The notes under the pieces are model-generated. The model did not search any database and had not been told where the DNA came from. It worked only from the letters and a program-made list of their open reading frames with translations. A program made the translations under genes and the position numbers. Shown piece after piece: positions 35,711 through 45,104 of a stretch of DNA of 58,007 bases (position 1 is the first letter of the stretch; each line of letters starts with the position of its first letter). Source of the DNA: a virus; the IMG/VR virus record IMGVR_UViG_3300010370_000041, positions 1 through 58,007 of that record; one strand, given 5' to 3'.

Positions 35711-36330
35711 TGGCTACTAGCGCATATATGACAGGTCGTCAAAAATATAGTAGACCACAAGCCATGCTTTGGTCTGACAATTCTGGAAAGTTAGAAAATG
35801 GTTTGTATGTTCCAAACGGGCTTGAAATAGGTTCTAACCCAGGAACAGAGACTGATCCAAATAATCTAGATCAATTTTTAATATTATCAGACCACAACAG
35901 ATCTGCTATTGATTTCAATACCACTAGAATTGAAAAACGAGAAAGAATGATTAATGGTAGAATGAGATCTTACCATGTAGCCGATAAATTATCTATTAGT
36001 TTTAGTTATCAAAATCTACCATCTAGAGGATTTTGGCTTAATCCAGATTTTGATTCTCAAGGAAAAAGCGATAAGTTAAATCATACCGCAGATGGTGGTG
36101 CTGGCGGTGTTGAATTACTAGATTGGTATGAAAATCATAAGGGATCTTTTTGGTGTTATTTAGCATATGATAAATATTCTGTATTTGGAAAAGACGATGC
36201 TGCGTATGGACACTTACCACAATATAATCAATTAGTAGAAGTATTCTTTTCTAACTTTACATATAAAGTAAATAAAAGAGGACCAAATCTTGACCTATGG
36301 GATTTCTCTATTAGTTTGGAAGAGGCATAA
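35710..36330 (+). CDS. Minor tail protein (distal-tail position)
   Basis: This 206-residue protein overlaps the tape measure stop by one base and the next gene by one base. The position directly after the tape measure is that of distal tail proteins, which form the hub at the tail end. The sequence is aromatic-rich (RGFWLNPDFD, GSFWCYLAYDKYSVFG, LDLWDFSISLEEA) and beta-like, which suits a tube-end ring, but it has no motif I can name. The call is from synteny. Confidence 0.6.
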   Translation: MATSAYMTGRQKYSRPQAMLWSDNSGKLENGLYVPNGLEIGSNPGTETDPNNLDQFLILSDHNRSAIDFNTTRIEKRERMINGRMRSYHVADKLSISFSYQNLPSRGFWLNPDFDSQGKSDKLNHTADGGAGGVELLDWYENHKGSFWCYLAYDKYSVFGKDDAAYGHLPQYNQLVEVFFSNFTYKVNKRGPNLDLWDFSISLEEA

Positions 36331-39300
36331 TGTGGCAAAGTGAAGAACTTAAAAAGCACATAGAAAACTCATCTGTTGTTAAAACACAGAGTGCCGTTAT
36401 TGCTGAGTGGAACTTAAATTCACCAACAAATATTTTTAAAATTGGTAACTATAGGTATAGGCCAACAGTAGCAGATTCATTATATAAAACCATACCGTCT
36501 AACTTTGATCCTTTAGAAAATACAGATACACCAGTTAAATTTTACTACGGTGCTACAGATGCAGATGTTGTAATAGATGGTGGTATAGACCCAGAAGATA
36601 ATAATACGCCTTTAACCTTAAAACCAAAAAAGGAAAGCATAAGGATGTTATATTCTTTAGAAGATTGCTTTAAAACTTTTAGGCCACGATCTGGAATAAA
36701 TAAGGCTAGGTTTTTACCAGGCCAGTACTTGCATCACCCAAACATTAATATGTCTAATAGACCAAGATACTATATGCCAGATCCTAAAGATGTGTTTAAA
36801 TACTGGACATCTTTTAGAACAGAGAACGGTATTGAATATGGAATATCTACCCTAAAAAATGGAGAATATTCTATAGAGGATACTGCCCCATTTGTTGTTT
36901 ATAAAGAAGAAATCTCTGCTAATAGGGTAGTTATAAAAATGCAAACACATGTAGGAACTAAAGATTTGGGCACATTTACTTCTGCTTCTGAATCAATCTC
37001 AGACCCTTTTTACGGCAATGATAAAAAATCTACCCCAGTAAGATGGAAGGTTCAGGCATTAAAAAATAACTCGTGGACTGATTTAACTTCATTTACGCAG
37101 TCTTCTACAAGGTCAGACGGAACTCCTATTATCAAGGAAGATGGGTATGTAGAATTATCTTATGGCCTAATAGTTCCAAAGCAATACAGGGATATTTTTG
37201 TTTATGCAGAACAGTATTCATCTGATTCATTTTTACCAGAAAAATCAGTAAATGGTTATGCATATTTTATTGCCGAAAACGAAAACGATATAGGTCAATT
37301 CCATATTTGGCTTGATGAAATAAATGATTATAGAGTTTTTACCCCACAGTACGGATGGTACTTAGAAGAGTCAGAGGTTGATAGATTAACTAACTTTGTG
37401 ACAGATATGACTAATCCTAATAAATATAAAAATGTAAATGGTTTAGATGTTTATAGAGAGTTTGATAAATTTAAGGGTATTAGATTAGTTATTGATACAA
37501 TGAATAAGGCAAATTGTACATTTGATCTAATTGAAATTTCACCAAGGCTAGTAGCAAATATAACTGATAAGGTGCAAAATTTTTCTGTTAGGAAAAGTGC
37601 ATCAGACCTTGGAGTAAGCGGTATGCCAGTTGGACAACTTTTGGCTTCTACTGGGTCTCTTTCTATCTTTGATTATGATGATGCCTTTAATCCAAATAAC
37701 CCTAATAGTATTATTCAAAATTATATTAATAGGCATATTCAAATAAAGTTTTATGACATAGTATTTAATGTAGACGGTTGGGATTATTATGTACCTATTA
37801 AGACATTATATTCTGATGGATTTCCAAAAAAAGAAAATGCATCACAAACTGTTTCCTTAGAGTTAAGAGATTTATTTTTTTATTTTGAAAACTTAACTGC
37901 GCCACAGACATTAATGACAAGCGTATCAATTAGTTCTGCTGTAGCAATGCTACTCGACTCTATTGGGTTTTCTAATTATACTTTTAAGAGAATAGATGGA
38001 GAAACAGAAATGATTATTCCATTTTTCCATATAGAACCAGACAGCAGCGTGGCAGAGATTTTAAGAAACCTTGCAATTTCATCACAGACCGCTATGTTCT
38101 TTGATGAGTACAATAACTTTGTAATGATGAGTAAAGATTATATTATGCCTACCATAGAGCAAAGACCAACAGACCTAGTGCTTTCTGGAAATGATCCTAA
38201 GAATGCTAATGATATTTTGCCAAATATTATGGAAATAGCATCTGAAGATAATCAGGTTTATAATGATGGAAGAATTAATTATCCCGAAAGATATATTCAA
38301 AGATCAGTCGGTAGTATTAAGCAAGCAAGTTTAATTGACATGGATAGAAATTGGATATACAAGCCAGTGCTTCTTTGGGAAGTTTCTGGAACCCAGAATA
38401 CAAAATCAGTTAATAATGAAAGCGGGAATCAATCCACTTACGTACTAAGTGCAATTCCTCTTAACTCTAATTTATCTGATAAAGTTCCTAGCGTTGTCAA
38501 TAGACAGATTGTAGATAATGTTATGGATCTTGGAGAAGGAATTTATTGGATTGCTAGATATAATGGATACTTTTATTCAAATGGAGAAATTATAAAGTAT
38601 GATGCAGTAGAATATAATATTTCTGGAGTTGGAAATGTTTGGGTTAGTAGCACGAGAGAATACGAATATTATTTTTCACAATTACCATTTAATGGAAAAA
38701 TGTATCCTACAGGGCTTGTGAGAATATACTGTGAGTCAAATTATGAAGAAGTTAATGGATTTTTAAAATTAAAAAATGGTGCAGTTGCAAAGCATGGTCG
38801 TGGTCAATTTGGAACAGCAATTACATCGCATAATGCTGGACTAGACCCATATTGGAGAAGTGATGCTAATGTTCGTGGTTGCACAATGGAATCAAAGTAT
38901 TTATTTGAAAATAACTTAACGCTTCCAGCAACTACTACAGGTCCTGCAGGTATTAATAATGACCTGGCCAAAAAGACAACACGAAATGGTGTTATTAGAA
39001 ACTTTATGGCTGCTACATATAATTCTGAATCAGATGTAAATAACTTCGCAGAAACAAAACCTGGAACAATTCAGTCTTCTGCTTTAGTTATGCAGGGGCC
39101 ATCAATTCCAGTAACATTAAATAAAAGAGATTTTATTTCTTATATTTATAAACCATTAAGTAACAAGTTTAAGCATTTTGGCACAAGAATGAGAATTATA
39201 GGAAAGATTGAAAAAAATGCCAATAGATCACAGACAGCAAATGGCAGTACAAACTATATTGTTATTCCAGGACTAACTCCAGATAAAGATATTGCTATCT

Positions 39301-40589
39301 CTGGTGGCGGTGGTGGCTTGGCTATTATGATTAACCCAGAAACTAATAATGGATATTATCTTGAGTTAAGTGCACTAGGCAATTCTAATATATCTGCATT
39401 AGAAAAACAAAATGTTCATAATGTTATGTTCTATAAAATTAAAAAGGATGCTTCTTCCTCAAGTGCTATACCAGTTAAATTATGGGAGGGACTTGGAAAG
39501 ATTATTGTAGATGATGGTAGGTTCACTGGCCAGTATAGAATGGCTGCCGAACAAAATGTCACAGTTTATGATATTGGAATTGAATATGAGGAACTAGGAA
39601 GTTCTAGAGTATTTCATTTATACATGAATGGTTCGCTTTTAACTACAGTTGTTGACCAAGATCCGTTGCCAGTTTATAACAATATGGCTTTGTTCACTAG
39701 AGGCTCTTCAAGATTAATGTTTGAAAACATATATGCTTTAGCAAATAATTATAGCCAAAATGCTGTATTTGCTTTAGACACACCAGTTAATAGTATTTTT
39801 GATGATGAGATTAATGCAACAGAATCGTTTCGTAAATATGCAATGAGCGGAGTTGTTCAAGGCACCTATTTGTCTGGTATTAGCAGTTCTGAGCCACCAA
39901 AATATAGCATGTACTTTGATGAGTTTGGAACCATTATGAGAGAGGCAGCAATATTTAATATTAAATATGATAAGGCTTACCCAGCATTATACGCAAAGAT
40001 GTCTCCCACATTTAATAAAATAAAGGGGTATACCGTCTCTGGATTTAGGGCTGGTTCATATGGAGCAGAGTTTATGGTGTTTAATGCAACTGATACTGCA
40101 CTAAGCCTAGATGAAACTACTGGTAACTACTTAAGAATACAGGGTATAACATTTACACAACAGTCGAATGGCGAGTTAACCGTCGATCAGTATTATTCTA
40201 AAAATAGTTCGTTTTCTGATCCACAAATTGAAGGAACAAATGTTGTTGTTTCTCCATTCAAGATTAAAAAAGATTATGAAGATATTAAGTTAAGCAGAAT
40301 GACTTACGGCAAAAAAGACTTTTCTATATCAACTCCGTACATTCAAACACAAGATGAGGCAAATAATTTAATGAAATGGTTATTGTCAAAAACTATAAAG
40401 CCAAGAAAATCTTTAGGTTTAAAAATTTTTTCTAATCCAATGATTCAGTTAGGAGACATAGTATCTGTTAAATATACTAAGGATAATATTGATAAGGTTT
40501 TAAATTCCAGATATGTTGTTTATTATATGGAATATCAGAAGGGTCAGAATGGCCCAGACATGACGGTATATTTAAGTGAGGTTCTGTAA
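36330..40589 (+). CDS. Large tail-tip protein (tail-associated, baseplate hub-like)
   Basis: This 1419-residue protein is second after the tape measure, where the large tail-associated/hub protein lies in siphoviruses. Residues about 410-620 (VQNFSVRKSASDLGVSGMP, TLMTSVSISSAVAMLLDSI, IEPDSSVAEILRNLA) resemble the beta-rich hub region of minor tail proteins. A LamG-like glycan-binding region lies at about 940-1150 (FKHFGTRMRIIGKIE, FHLYMNGSLLTTV). The C-terminal part (IKPRKSLGLKIFSNPMIQL, YVVYYMEYQKG) returns to a hub-like fold. It probably joins the distal ring to receptor-binding parts. Both ends overlap neighbours by one base. Confidence 0.72.
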   Translation: MWQSEELKKHIENSSVVKTQSAVIAEWNLNSPTNIFKIGNYRYRPTVADSLYKTIPSNFDPLENTDTPVKFYYGATDADVVIDGGIDPEDNNTPLTLKPKKESIRMLYSLEDCFKTFRPRSGINKARFLPGQYLHHPNINMSNRPRYYMPDPKDVFKYWTSFRTENGIEYGISTLKNGEYSIEDTAPFVVYKEEISANRVVIKMQTHVGTKDLGTFTSASESISDPFYGNDKKSTPVRWKVQALKNNSWTDLTSFTQSSTRSDGTPIIKEDGYVELSYGLIVPKQYRDIFVYAEQYSSDSFLPEKSVNGYAYFIAENENDIGQFHIWLDEINDYRVFTPQYGWYLEESEVDRLTNFVTDMTNPNKYKNVNGLDVYREFDKFKGIRLVIDTMNKANCTFDLIEISPRLVANITDKVQNFSVRKSASDLGVSGMPVGQLLASTGSLSIFDYDDAFNPNNPNSIIQNYINRHIQIKFYDIVFNVDGWDYYVPIKTLYSDGFPKKENASQTVSLELRDLFFYFENLTAPQTLMTSVSISSAVAMLLDSIGFSNYTFKRIDGETEMIIPFFHIEPDSSVAEILRNLAISSQTAMFFDEYNNFVMMSKDYIMPTIEQRPTDLVLSGNDPKNANDILPNIMEIASEDNQVYNDGRINYPERYIQRSVGSIKQASLIDMDRNWIYKPVLLWEVSGTQNTKSVNNESGNQSTYVLSAIPLNSNLSDKVPSVVNRQIVDNVMDLGEGIYWIARYNGYFYSNGEIIKYDAVEYNISGVGNVWVSSTREYEYYFSQLPFNGKMYPTGLVRIYCESNYEEVNGFLKLKNGAVAKHGRGQFGTAITSHNAGLDPYWRSDANVRGCTMESKYLFENNLTLPATTTGPAGINNDLAKKTTRNGVIRNFMAATYNSESDVNNFAETKPGTIQSSALVMQGPSIPVTLNKRDFISYIYKPLSNKFKHFGTRMRIIGKIEKNANRSQTANGSTNYIVIPGLTPDKDIAISGGGGGLAIMINPETNNGYYLELSALGNSNISALEKQNVHNVMFYKIKKDASSSSAIPVKLWEGLGKIIVDDGRFTGQYRMAAEQNVTVYDIGIEYEELGSSRVFHLYMNGSLLTTVVDQDPLPVYNNMALFTRGSSRLMFENIYALANNYSQNAVFALDTPVNSIFDDEINATESFRKYAMSGVVQGTYLSGISSSEPPKYSMYFDEFGTIMREAAIFNIKYDKAYPALYAKMSPTFNKIKGYTVSGFRAGSYGAEFMVFNATDTALSLDETTGNYLRIQGITFTQQSNGELTVDQYYSKNSSFSDPQIEGTNVVVSPFKIKKDYEDIKLSRMTYGKKDFSISTPYIQTQDEANNLMKWLLSKTIKPRKSLGLKIFSNPMIQLGDIVSVKYTKDNIDKVLNSRYVVYYMEYQKGQNGPDMTVYLSEVL

Positions 40590-41143
40590 TGGCAGTTAAT
40601 GCAACACCACCAATTCCTAATGCAACATCTAGCACACCCAAGCCACTTCCAGTTAAGGTTGCTACACCAGAATTAATTATTCAGCCATCAGAAACTGTAC
40701 CTATCGAGATAATGACAGATCTAGTATTTGAGGATATCGGTGGTCAAGAATTAATCAATATTGCAAGAAATGACTTGGTTAATGGACAGGACGTTATCTA
40801 TAATCCTATTAAAAATCTTAGTGCCATATTTTTTCAATATAATCCACAAAATGTTTTGGCATTACAAAAAACCTCAGAATCATATTTTAGAAACTTTCCT
40901 ATTAAACTAGGTGACAAAATACCAGAATGTGGTACAGGATATACCCTTAATCCAGAAGATGCAGACCTAGACATAACCAAGCAAAGACAAATTCCAAATT
41001 GTAAGATAGTGTATACAGACCCTATAACAGGAGATCTCATAATTAATGTTATTAATATGAATAAAGAAGAGCAGGTTGAAGTGCAGATTCTGCAGCAAGG
41101 AATCGTACTTAATGCTACAATATATGAGGTGAATGAACTATGA
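40589..41143 (+). CDS. Hypothetical tail-tip protein
   Basis: This 184-residue protein has a Pro/Thr-rich N-terminal linker (ATPPIPNATSSTPKPLP) followed by a mixed fold ending NVINMNKEEQVEVQILQQG. No family is recognised. It overlaps the previous gene by one base and the next by four (ATGA), inside the tail-tip operon, so a structural or assembly role in the tail is likely. Confidence 0.6.
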   Translation: MAVNATPPIPNATSSTPKPLPVKVATPELIIQPSETVPIEIMTDLVFEDIGGQELINIARNDLVNGQDVIYNPIKNLSAIFFQYNPQNVLALQKTSESYFRNFPIKLGDKIPECGTGYTLNPEDADLDITKQRQIPNCKIVYTDPITGDLIINVINMNKEEQVEVQILQQGIVLNATIYEVNEL

Positions 41144-42300
41144 TAACTGACAGTGGTAAAAATATAATAGCAAAATACTTGGTGGGTCAGTCACCAGCCT
41201 ACGCATCCTACATTGCCGTAGGCTGTGGAGCCAAGCCGTTAGACCCAGATCCAGAGGTGCCATTCGGAGATTATTCTAATCAAACCTCGTTGGACTTTGA
41301 AATGTTTCGTGTTCCTATTACATCAAGAGGATATATTAAAGATGAAGATGGGGTTGCCAAAATAGTTTTAACTGCAGAACTTCCAACAGAAGAAAGATAT
41401 GAAATTTCTGAAATTGGTGTTTATTCTGCAGGATCAAATCCCACAGCAGGTGCTTATGATAGTAAAACATTATTTTCATTTTCTGAGTCTGAAAATTGGA
41501 AATACAATAATCAAACAGCGTTAACTCCAAAGTATCAACCATTGGATACAACTGGAACTAGTGGTGAAATTCACATTAAAAATAATGACGGTCAAGATAC
41601 TATGGCGTTTTCTACAAATGCAAATAATAGAATTTTTACTAACCCTGAAAGAGTTGAAAGGTACGAAAGATGTAGATTTTTAAACAACATTGTAATCGCT
41701 AATGGCTCAATGTCAAATTTATCTACAGAAGTTGATTCTAATAATATAACAAGATTAAAGGTAAATGCTGGTAGTAATTATATAGGTATTAAGGGAACAT
41801 CTTTAAACCTTGACAAGAATGCGCCAACCGATCAGATAAGATTGGCGTTTTCTGTTGTAAATAAAAATAAAGTTGATGTAGAGCCAGTTAATCCAAATAA
41901 AGTATATATTTTAATAGAATTTTCTAATAGTGATGTTTATGGCGAGGGACAATGGGCTAGATTTGAAGCAATTGTAGATTCTTATGATTTTGCAACAAAC
42001 AGATATTTGGTTATTTCAAAAGAGTTGCAAAATTTAAGAACCAGTTCAGATGGTTTTAGTTGGGACGCTGTTAATACTGTCAAAATCTATGCCTCAGTTA
42101 TTAAAAATAATCAGATATCTGATGACTTTTACATTTGTTTTGATGCAATAAGATTAGAAAATGTTACATCAATCAATCCACTTTATGGGTTGGTTGGCTA
42201 TTCTGTAATTAAAAATACAGATGCAGCAACAATTATTAAAGAATCTAACACAACTAGTTATATTGAATTTAGATTTGGGATGAATATAAACAATGGCTGA
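41140..42300 (+). CDS. Tail fibre/tip protein
   Basis: This 386-residue protein begins ITDSGKNIIAKYLVGQSPAYASYIAVGCGA and continues with ERYEISEIGVYSAG, phrases that recur in the attachment domain of phage tail fibres and tip proteins. The remainder is beta-rich with a possible carbohydrate-binding-like region (residues about 180-340). It overlaps the next gene by eight bases. It is likely a receptor-binding or fibre-attachment protein. Confidence 0.68.
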   Translation: MITDSGKNIIAKYLVGQSPAYASYIAVGCGAKPLDPDPEVPFGDYSNQTSLDFEMFRVPITSRGYIKDEDGVAKIVLTAELPTEERYEISEIGVYSAGSNPTAGAYDSKTLFSFSESENWKYNNQTALTPKYQPLDTTGTSGEIHIKNNDGQDTMAFSTNANNRIFTNPERVERYERCRFLNNIVIANGSMSNLSTEVDSNNITRLKVNAGSNYIGIKGTSLNLDKNAPTDQIRLAFSVVNKNKVDVEPVNPNKVYILIEFSNSDVYGEGQWARFEAIVDSYDFATNRYLVISKELQNLRTSSDGFSWDAVNTVKIYASVIKNNQISDDFYICFDAIRLENVTSINPLYGLVGYSVIKNTDAATIIKESNTTSYIEFRFGMNINNG

Positions 42301-42733
42301 TCAAGGTATTAAAAAAGTTATTGTCTCAAAATCTTCCTTGCCACCAGCAGGAAAAGATGGTGAATATTTAGTTCGATATAGGATAGTTTCTGAAGATAAA
42401 AATAGATACTCACACTGGTCACCAATTTACAAAGTTTTTGCAAAAACATTACCAGAAAACTTTAATCCACAAAACAATGGCACGATTGAAAAGGTAGGAT
42501 CAATAGTCATGGTTGCTTGGAACATGTTTGAAAATACATCATTATATGATATATTTGTAAAATATGACAATGATACCAATTATGTATACCATGGATCATC
42601 TGTAACTAATTCGTATTCTATTATTAAAGAAATTAATAAAAATACTATTCATATTGCAGTTCAATTAGGCAGAGTTATTAAAGAAGAGGTCGCTAATAAT
42701 ACCGTCTATGCTGGAACTTTAAGTTTGGTATAA
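42293..42733 (+). CDS. Small fibronectin type III-like tail protein
   Basis: This 146-residue protein has the pattern of one FN3-like beta-sandwich: YLVRYRIVSEDKNRYSHWSPIY near residues 24-45 and IVMVAWNMFENTSLYDIFVKYD near 70. Such single domains decorate tail tips. It overlaps the fibre gene by eight bases. Its stop codon lies inside the -10 box of the next promoter. Confidence 0.62.
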   Translation: MADQGIKKVIVSKSSLPPAGKDGEYLVRYRIVSEDKNRYSHWSPIYKVFAKTLPENFNPQNNGTIEKVGSIVMVAWNMFENTSLYDIFVKYDNDTNYVYHGSSVTNSYSIIKEINKNTIHIAVQLGRVIKEEVANNTVYAGTLSLV

Positions 42734-42734
42734 T
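42729..42734 (+). promoter_or_regulatory. Extended -10 box overlapping a stop codon
   Basis: TGG-TATAAT overlaps the TAA stop of the preceding gene and lies 15 bases before ATG 42750; AGGAGGA lies between, so the leader would be only about nine bases long. Confidence 0.45.
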
Positions 42735-42749
42735 ATACTAGGAGGAAAT

Positions 42750-43193
42750 ATGGCAACAATACCACTACCAGAACGAGGACAACCTTTAGATGTCAATTAT
42801 ATTTATGCCTTAGCAAATGCTATTAATGAGGTAACAAGGCAGGTCTCGCCATCATCTTCTAAGTACGTAACTATTGATACTCCTGGGGATGGCCCAAGAT
42901 CAGTCAAGGCTTCAGATACAAGAATTATAGGAACAGAAAAGGTAGTAGTCACCAATGCGTCAAAAAATATAGGTGACGAAGAACCATTTGAATATGTATT
43001 TCCTGCAGAATTTAAGTTTAAGCCAATTGCAACTGCCACACCAGTTAATATTGGACAAACAAATGCTGGAGAAAATGTTTCAGTAGTTTTAAAAAGCGTT
43101 GGCACTTCTAGAGTAGAAGGGTTAGTTAGATTTAATGAAACTGGAAACTTGTCTGTCTCAGTGCACATACTTGTTGTTGGCATACCTCTTTAA
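42750..43193 (+). CDS. Hypothetical structural protein
   Basis: This 147-residue protein begins with PLPERGQPLDVNYIYALANAINEV and ends in a beta-rich part (GENVSVVLKSVGTSRVEGLV). Proteins of this type occur as small head or tail fibres near tail-tip genes. It has a strong AGGAGGA site. Its stop overlaps the next start (TAATG). The function is inferred only from the neighbourhood. Confidence 0.6.
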   Translation: MATIPLPERGQPLDVNYIYALANAINEVTRQVSPSSSKYVTIDTPGDGPRSVKASDTRIIGTEKVVVTNASKNIGDEEPFEYVFPAEFKFKPIATATPVNIGQTNAGENVSVVLKSVGTSRVEGLVRFNETGNLSVSVHILVVGIPL

Positions 43194-43384
43194 TGATAAA
43201 ATGTACAAAATGTTTTCGCAAAATGTTAGTAGACAGGATGTACAGTTCGATTTCTCATTTAGAAATTTATTGTTTAGTATGCGGATCAAGAAAGTTTTTT
43301 CATCCGCCATCTGAGTCGGAGGAAGGCAGATGGCTACTAAAAAAGGAAATAGAACGAGCGAAGAGTACAATGTCGCCCCTGTAA
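43193..43384 (+). CDS. Small zinc-ribbon protein
   Basis: This 63-residue protein has C4-T-K-C7 and C27-L-V-C30, a zinc-ribbon pattern, in the first 31 residues, then a charged helix. It starts in the stop of the previous gene (TAATG), so translation is coupled, and its 3' end overlaps the next gene by 55 bases in another frame. Small zinc ribbons in phages often contact DNA, RNA or host polymerase; the target is unknown. Confidence 0.65.
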   Translation: MIKCTKCFRKMLVDRMYSSISHLEIYCLVCGSRKFFHPPSESEEGRWLLKKEIERAKSTMSPL

Positions 43385-43872
43385 TTCCTGGCAATAAAAA
43401 GGTTTGGTTTTTAAATAAAGATTTAGTTAGAATTGTGCATTATAACAGATCTAATGGCATTATGTCAATCTATAATATTAATAAAGATAGATTAGAGAGT
43501 TGTTTAATTAGTGATTTTAAAACAAAAAGAGAAAGAGCGTATACAGTTGGAGAAACTGCTGATCTTGTTAATAGACATAAAAAGTATATGCCTTCATTAA
43601 TGAAGCGTGGAATTATACCATTTCCTACAGGCTCACAAAAGGGTGGTGCAAGAGGATGGCAGGTAAGATCTTATTATTCTGAATCGCAAGTAAAAGAGAT
43701 TCGTGATATACTGGCTACGTACCATATTGGTAGACCAAGAAAAGATAATTTAATAACAAACGATATCACTCCTACAAAGGCTGAGTTGACTAGACGCATG
43801 GGGGATGGTATACTTACATATACAAAGACTGAAGATGGTAGGTTTATACCTATTTGGGGAGAAAGCATATGA
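43330..43872 (+). CDS. MerR/excisionase-like DNA-binding protein
   Basis: This 180-residue protein has at residues about 75-110 YTVGETADLVNRHKKYMP, LMKRGIIPFPTG and RSYYSESQVKEIRDILA, a winged-helix arrangement as in MerR or excisionase families: helix, turn, helix, then Tyr/Arg wing. It is probably a transcription regulator or DNA-architecture protein. GGAGGAAGG lies just upstream of ATG 43330, so the start is well supported despite the 55-base overlap with the zinc-ribbon gene. It stands between late structural genes and the replication block and may control the switch (inference). Confidence 0.68.
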   Translation: MATKKGNRTSEEYNVAPVIPGNKKVWFLNKDLVRIVHYNRSNGIMSIYNINKDRLESCLISDFKTKRERAYTVGETADLVNRHKKYMPSLMKRGIIPFPTGSQKGGARGWQVRSYYSESQVKEIRDILATYHIGRPRKDNLITNDITPTKAELTRRMGDGILTYTKTEDGRFIPIWGESI

Positions 43873-44546
43873 GTCATATCTTTACTAAAGATGAATTTGG
43901 TAAAGATTTATTGCTAAATGTTGATACTGGATATCAAACAATGATGGAGTGGGAAAAGCCCTACATGAAAGCAATTATAGATGTTCTTAAGCCAACGGGT
44001 CATGTCCTTGAGGTTGGTTTTGGAATGGGTTACTCTGCTGATGAAATCCAAAAACATGATATATTATCACATACTATTATAGAAAGTGACCCTATTGTTT
44101 TAGAAAAATTAAAAAAATGGTCTGTTGCACAAAAAAACAAAGTAATAATAGTTGAAGGAACTTGGCAAAATAAAATACAACATCTTGGAAAATTTGACTC
44201 TATATTTTTTGACGATTCACCAAACGATAACCATCCAGATCCAGATCATAATAGGGTTTACTTATTTTACTACAATGTACTGTCTAACAATGTTAATGTT
44301 GGATGCCGCATGTCCGTATATTGTGACGCTCCAGTATACTGGATATGTGGTCCAGATATTGAATATAGTATGCATAAAGTGAATATAGAAATAGCAGAAA
44401 ATGCTACTTATATACAAGAAAAAAATCATAAAAATACTTTATATATACCTATAATGATTTTTAAATATGGAACAGTAAAAGATTTTGTTCCAATATATTT
44501 AGATAAACAATACAACTCTGGATTCTTTAAAAGTTTGACAAGTTAG
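43869..44546 (+). CDS. SAM-dependent methyltransferase (GAMT/RMT2-like)
   Basis: This 225-residue protein starts at ATG 43869, behind GGGGAGA; the in-frame TTG 43854 is less likely. Motif I is VLEVGFGMGYSADEIQ (residues about 44-60), followed by HTIIESDPIV and FDSIFFDDSP. The VLEVGFGMG...HTIIE combination is characteristic of guanidinoacetate and arginine-delta N-methyltransferases, not of DNA methyltransferases: no (D/N)PPY is visible. The substrate is probably a small molecule or protein side chain. It overlaps the MerR-like gene by four bases and contains the -35 box of the next promoter near its end. Confidence 0.8.
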   Translation: MSHIFTKDEFGKDLLLNVDTGYQTMMEWEKPYMKAIIDVLKPTGHVLEVGFGMGYSADEIQKHDILSHTIIESDPIVLEKLKKWSVAQKNKVIIVEGTWQNKIQHLGKFDSIFFDDSPNDNHPDPDHNRVYLFYYNVLSNNVNVGCRMSVYCDAPVYWICGPDIEYSMHKVNIEIAENATYIQEKNHKNTLYIPIMIFKYGTVKDFVPIYLDKQYNSGFFKSLTS

Positions 44547-44563
44547 GCAATTGGCTGTATACT
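44535..44563 (+). promoter_or_regulatory. Canonical -35/-10 promoter of the replication block
   Basis: TTGACA (44535-44540), 17 bases, TATACT (44558-44563). This is the only full consensus-type promoter I found in the window. It overlaps the 3' end of the methyltransferase gene and lies 19 bases before ATG 44582, with AAGGAG between. It should drive the helicase-to-recombinase operon strongly. Confidence 0.85.
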
Positions 44564-44581
44564 TATAAAAAAGGAGATAAA

Positions 44582-44794
44582 ATGGAAAATGAACTAACAA
44601 AGGTATCAGTAACACTTGGATATACAATCAATCTTGGAAATTTTCAGTCATTAAGATTAGATTTAGGCGTTGTAGATTCAAAGCGTGATGGAGAAAATAC
44701 AGATCAGGCTTTTGAACGTGTATACAAATTTGTTGAAGACAAGTTAACAGAAAAAATATCAGAAGCAAAGGTTGAACTAGAAGAAAGCAATTAG
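44582..44794 (+). CDS. Small conserved hypothetical protein
   Basis: This 70-residue protein has a short beta hairpin (VSVTLGYTINLGNFQSLRLD) followed by a charged helix (FERVYKFVEDKLTEKI). No family name is recalled. It is the first gene behind the consensus promoter and is followed one base later by the next GTG start, so it is probably an early protein linked to replication. Confidence 0.65.
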   Translation: MENELTKVSVTLGYTINLGNFQSLRLDLGVVDSKRDGENTDQAFERVYKFVEDKLTEKISEAKVELEESN

Positions 44795-44795
44795 T

Positions 44796-45104
44796 GTGAC
44801 AGACAAACAGAAGCGACTGGCTCTGTTAAGTAGGTTTGATAAACACTATAAGTTTAAACTAGGACAGAAGCCACAATACAATAAGTGGGTTGAGCAGTGG
44901 TCTGCTGATGCACTTATCGAGTCCTATGGACTTGATCTTTGCTATGAACTACTAGAGTATTATTTTGATGTAACAGAAAATCCAACATGGAGTCATTTTG
45001 CATACATAGCACATGATATACTAGAAGCAAAGCAACAATATGCAAAAGATATAGAAGAACGAAAAGAGCGTCGTAGAAAGGCTAAGGATTGGCTAGATGA
45101 ATAA
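44796..45104 (+). CDS. Hypothetical protein before the helicase (possible loader)
   Basis: This 102-residue protein starts at GTG 44796. It is all-helical by composition, with a Trp/Tyr-rich middle (WSADALIESYGLDLCYELLEYYF) and a basic-acidic coiled tail (EERKERRRKAKDWLDE). It overlaps the DnaB-like helicase by eight bases. Small helical proteins encoded just before phage DnaB helicases are often helicase loaders; no ATPase motif is present here, so the idea is from position only. Confidence 0.6.
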   Translation: MTDKQKRLALLSRFDKHYKFKLGQKPQYNKWVEQWSADALIESYGLDLCYELLEYYFDVTENPTWSHFAYIAHDILEAKQQYAKDIEERKERRRKAKDWLDE

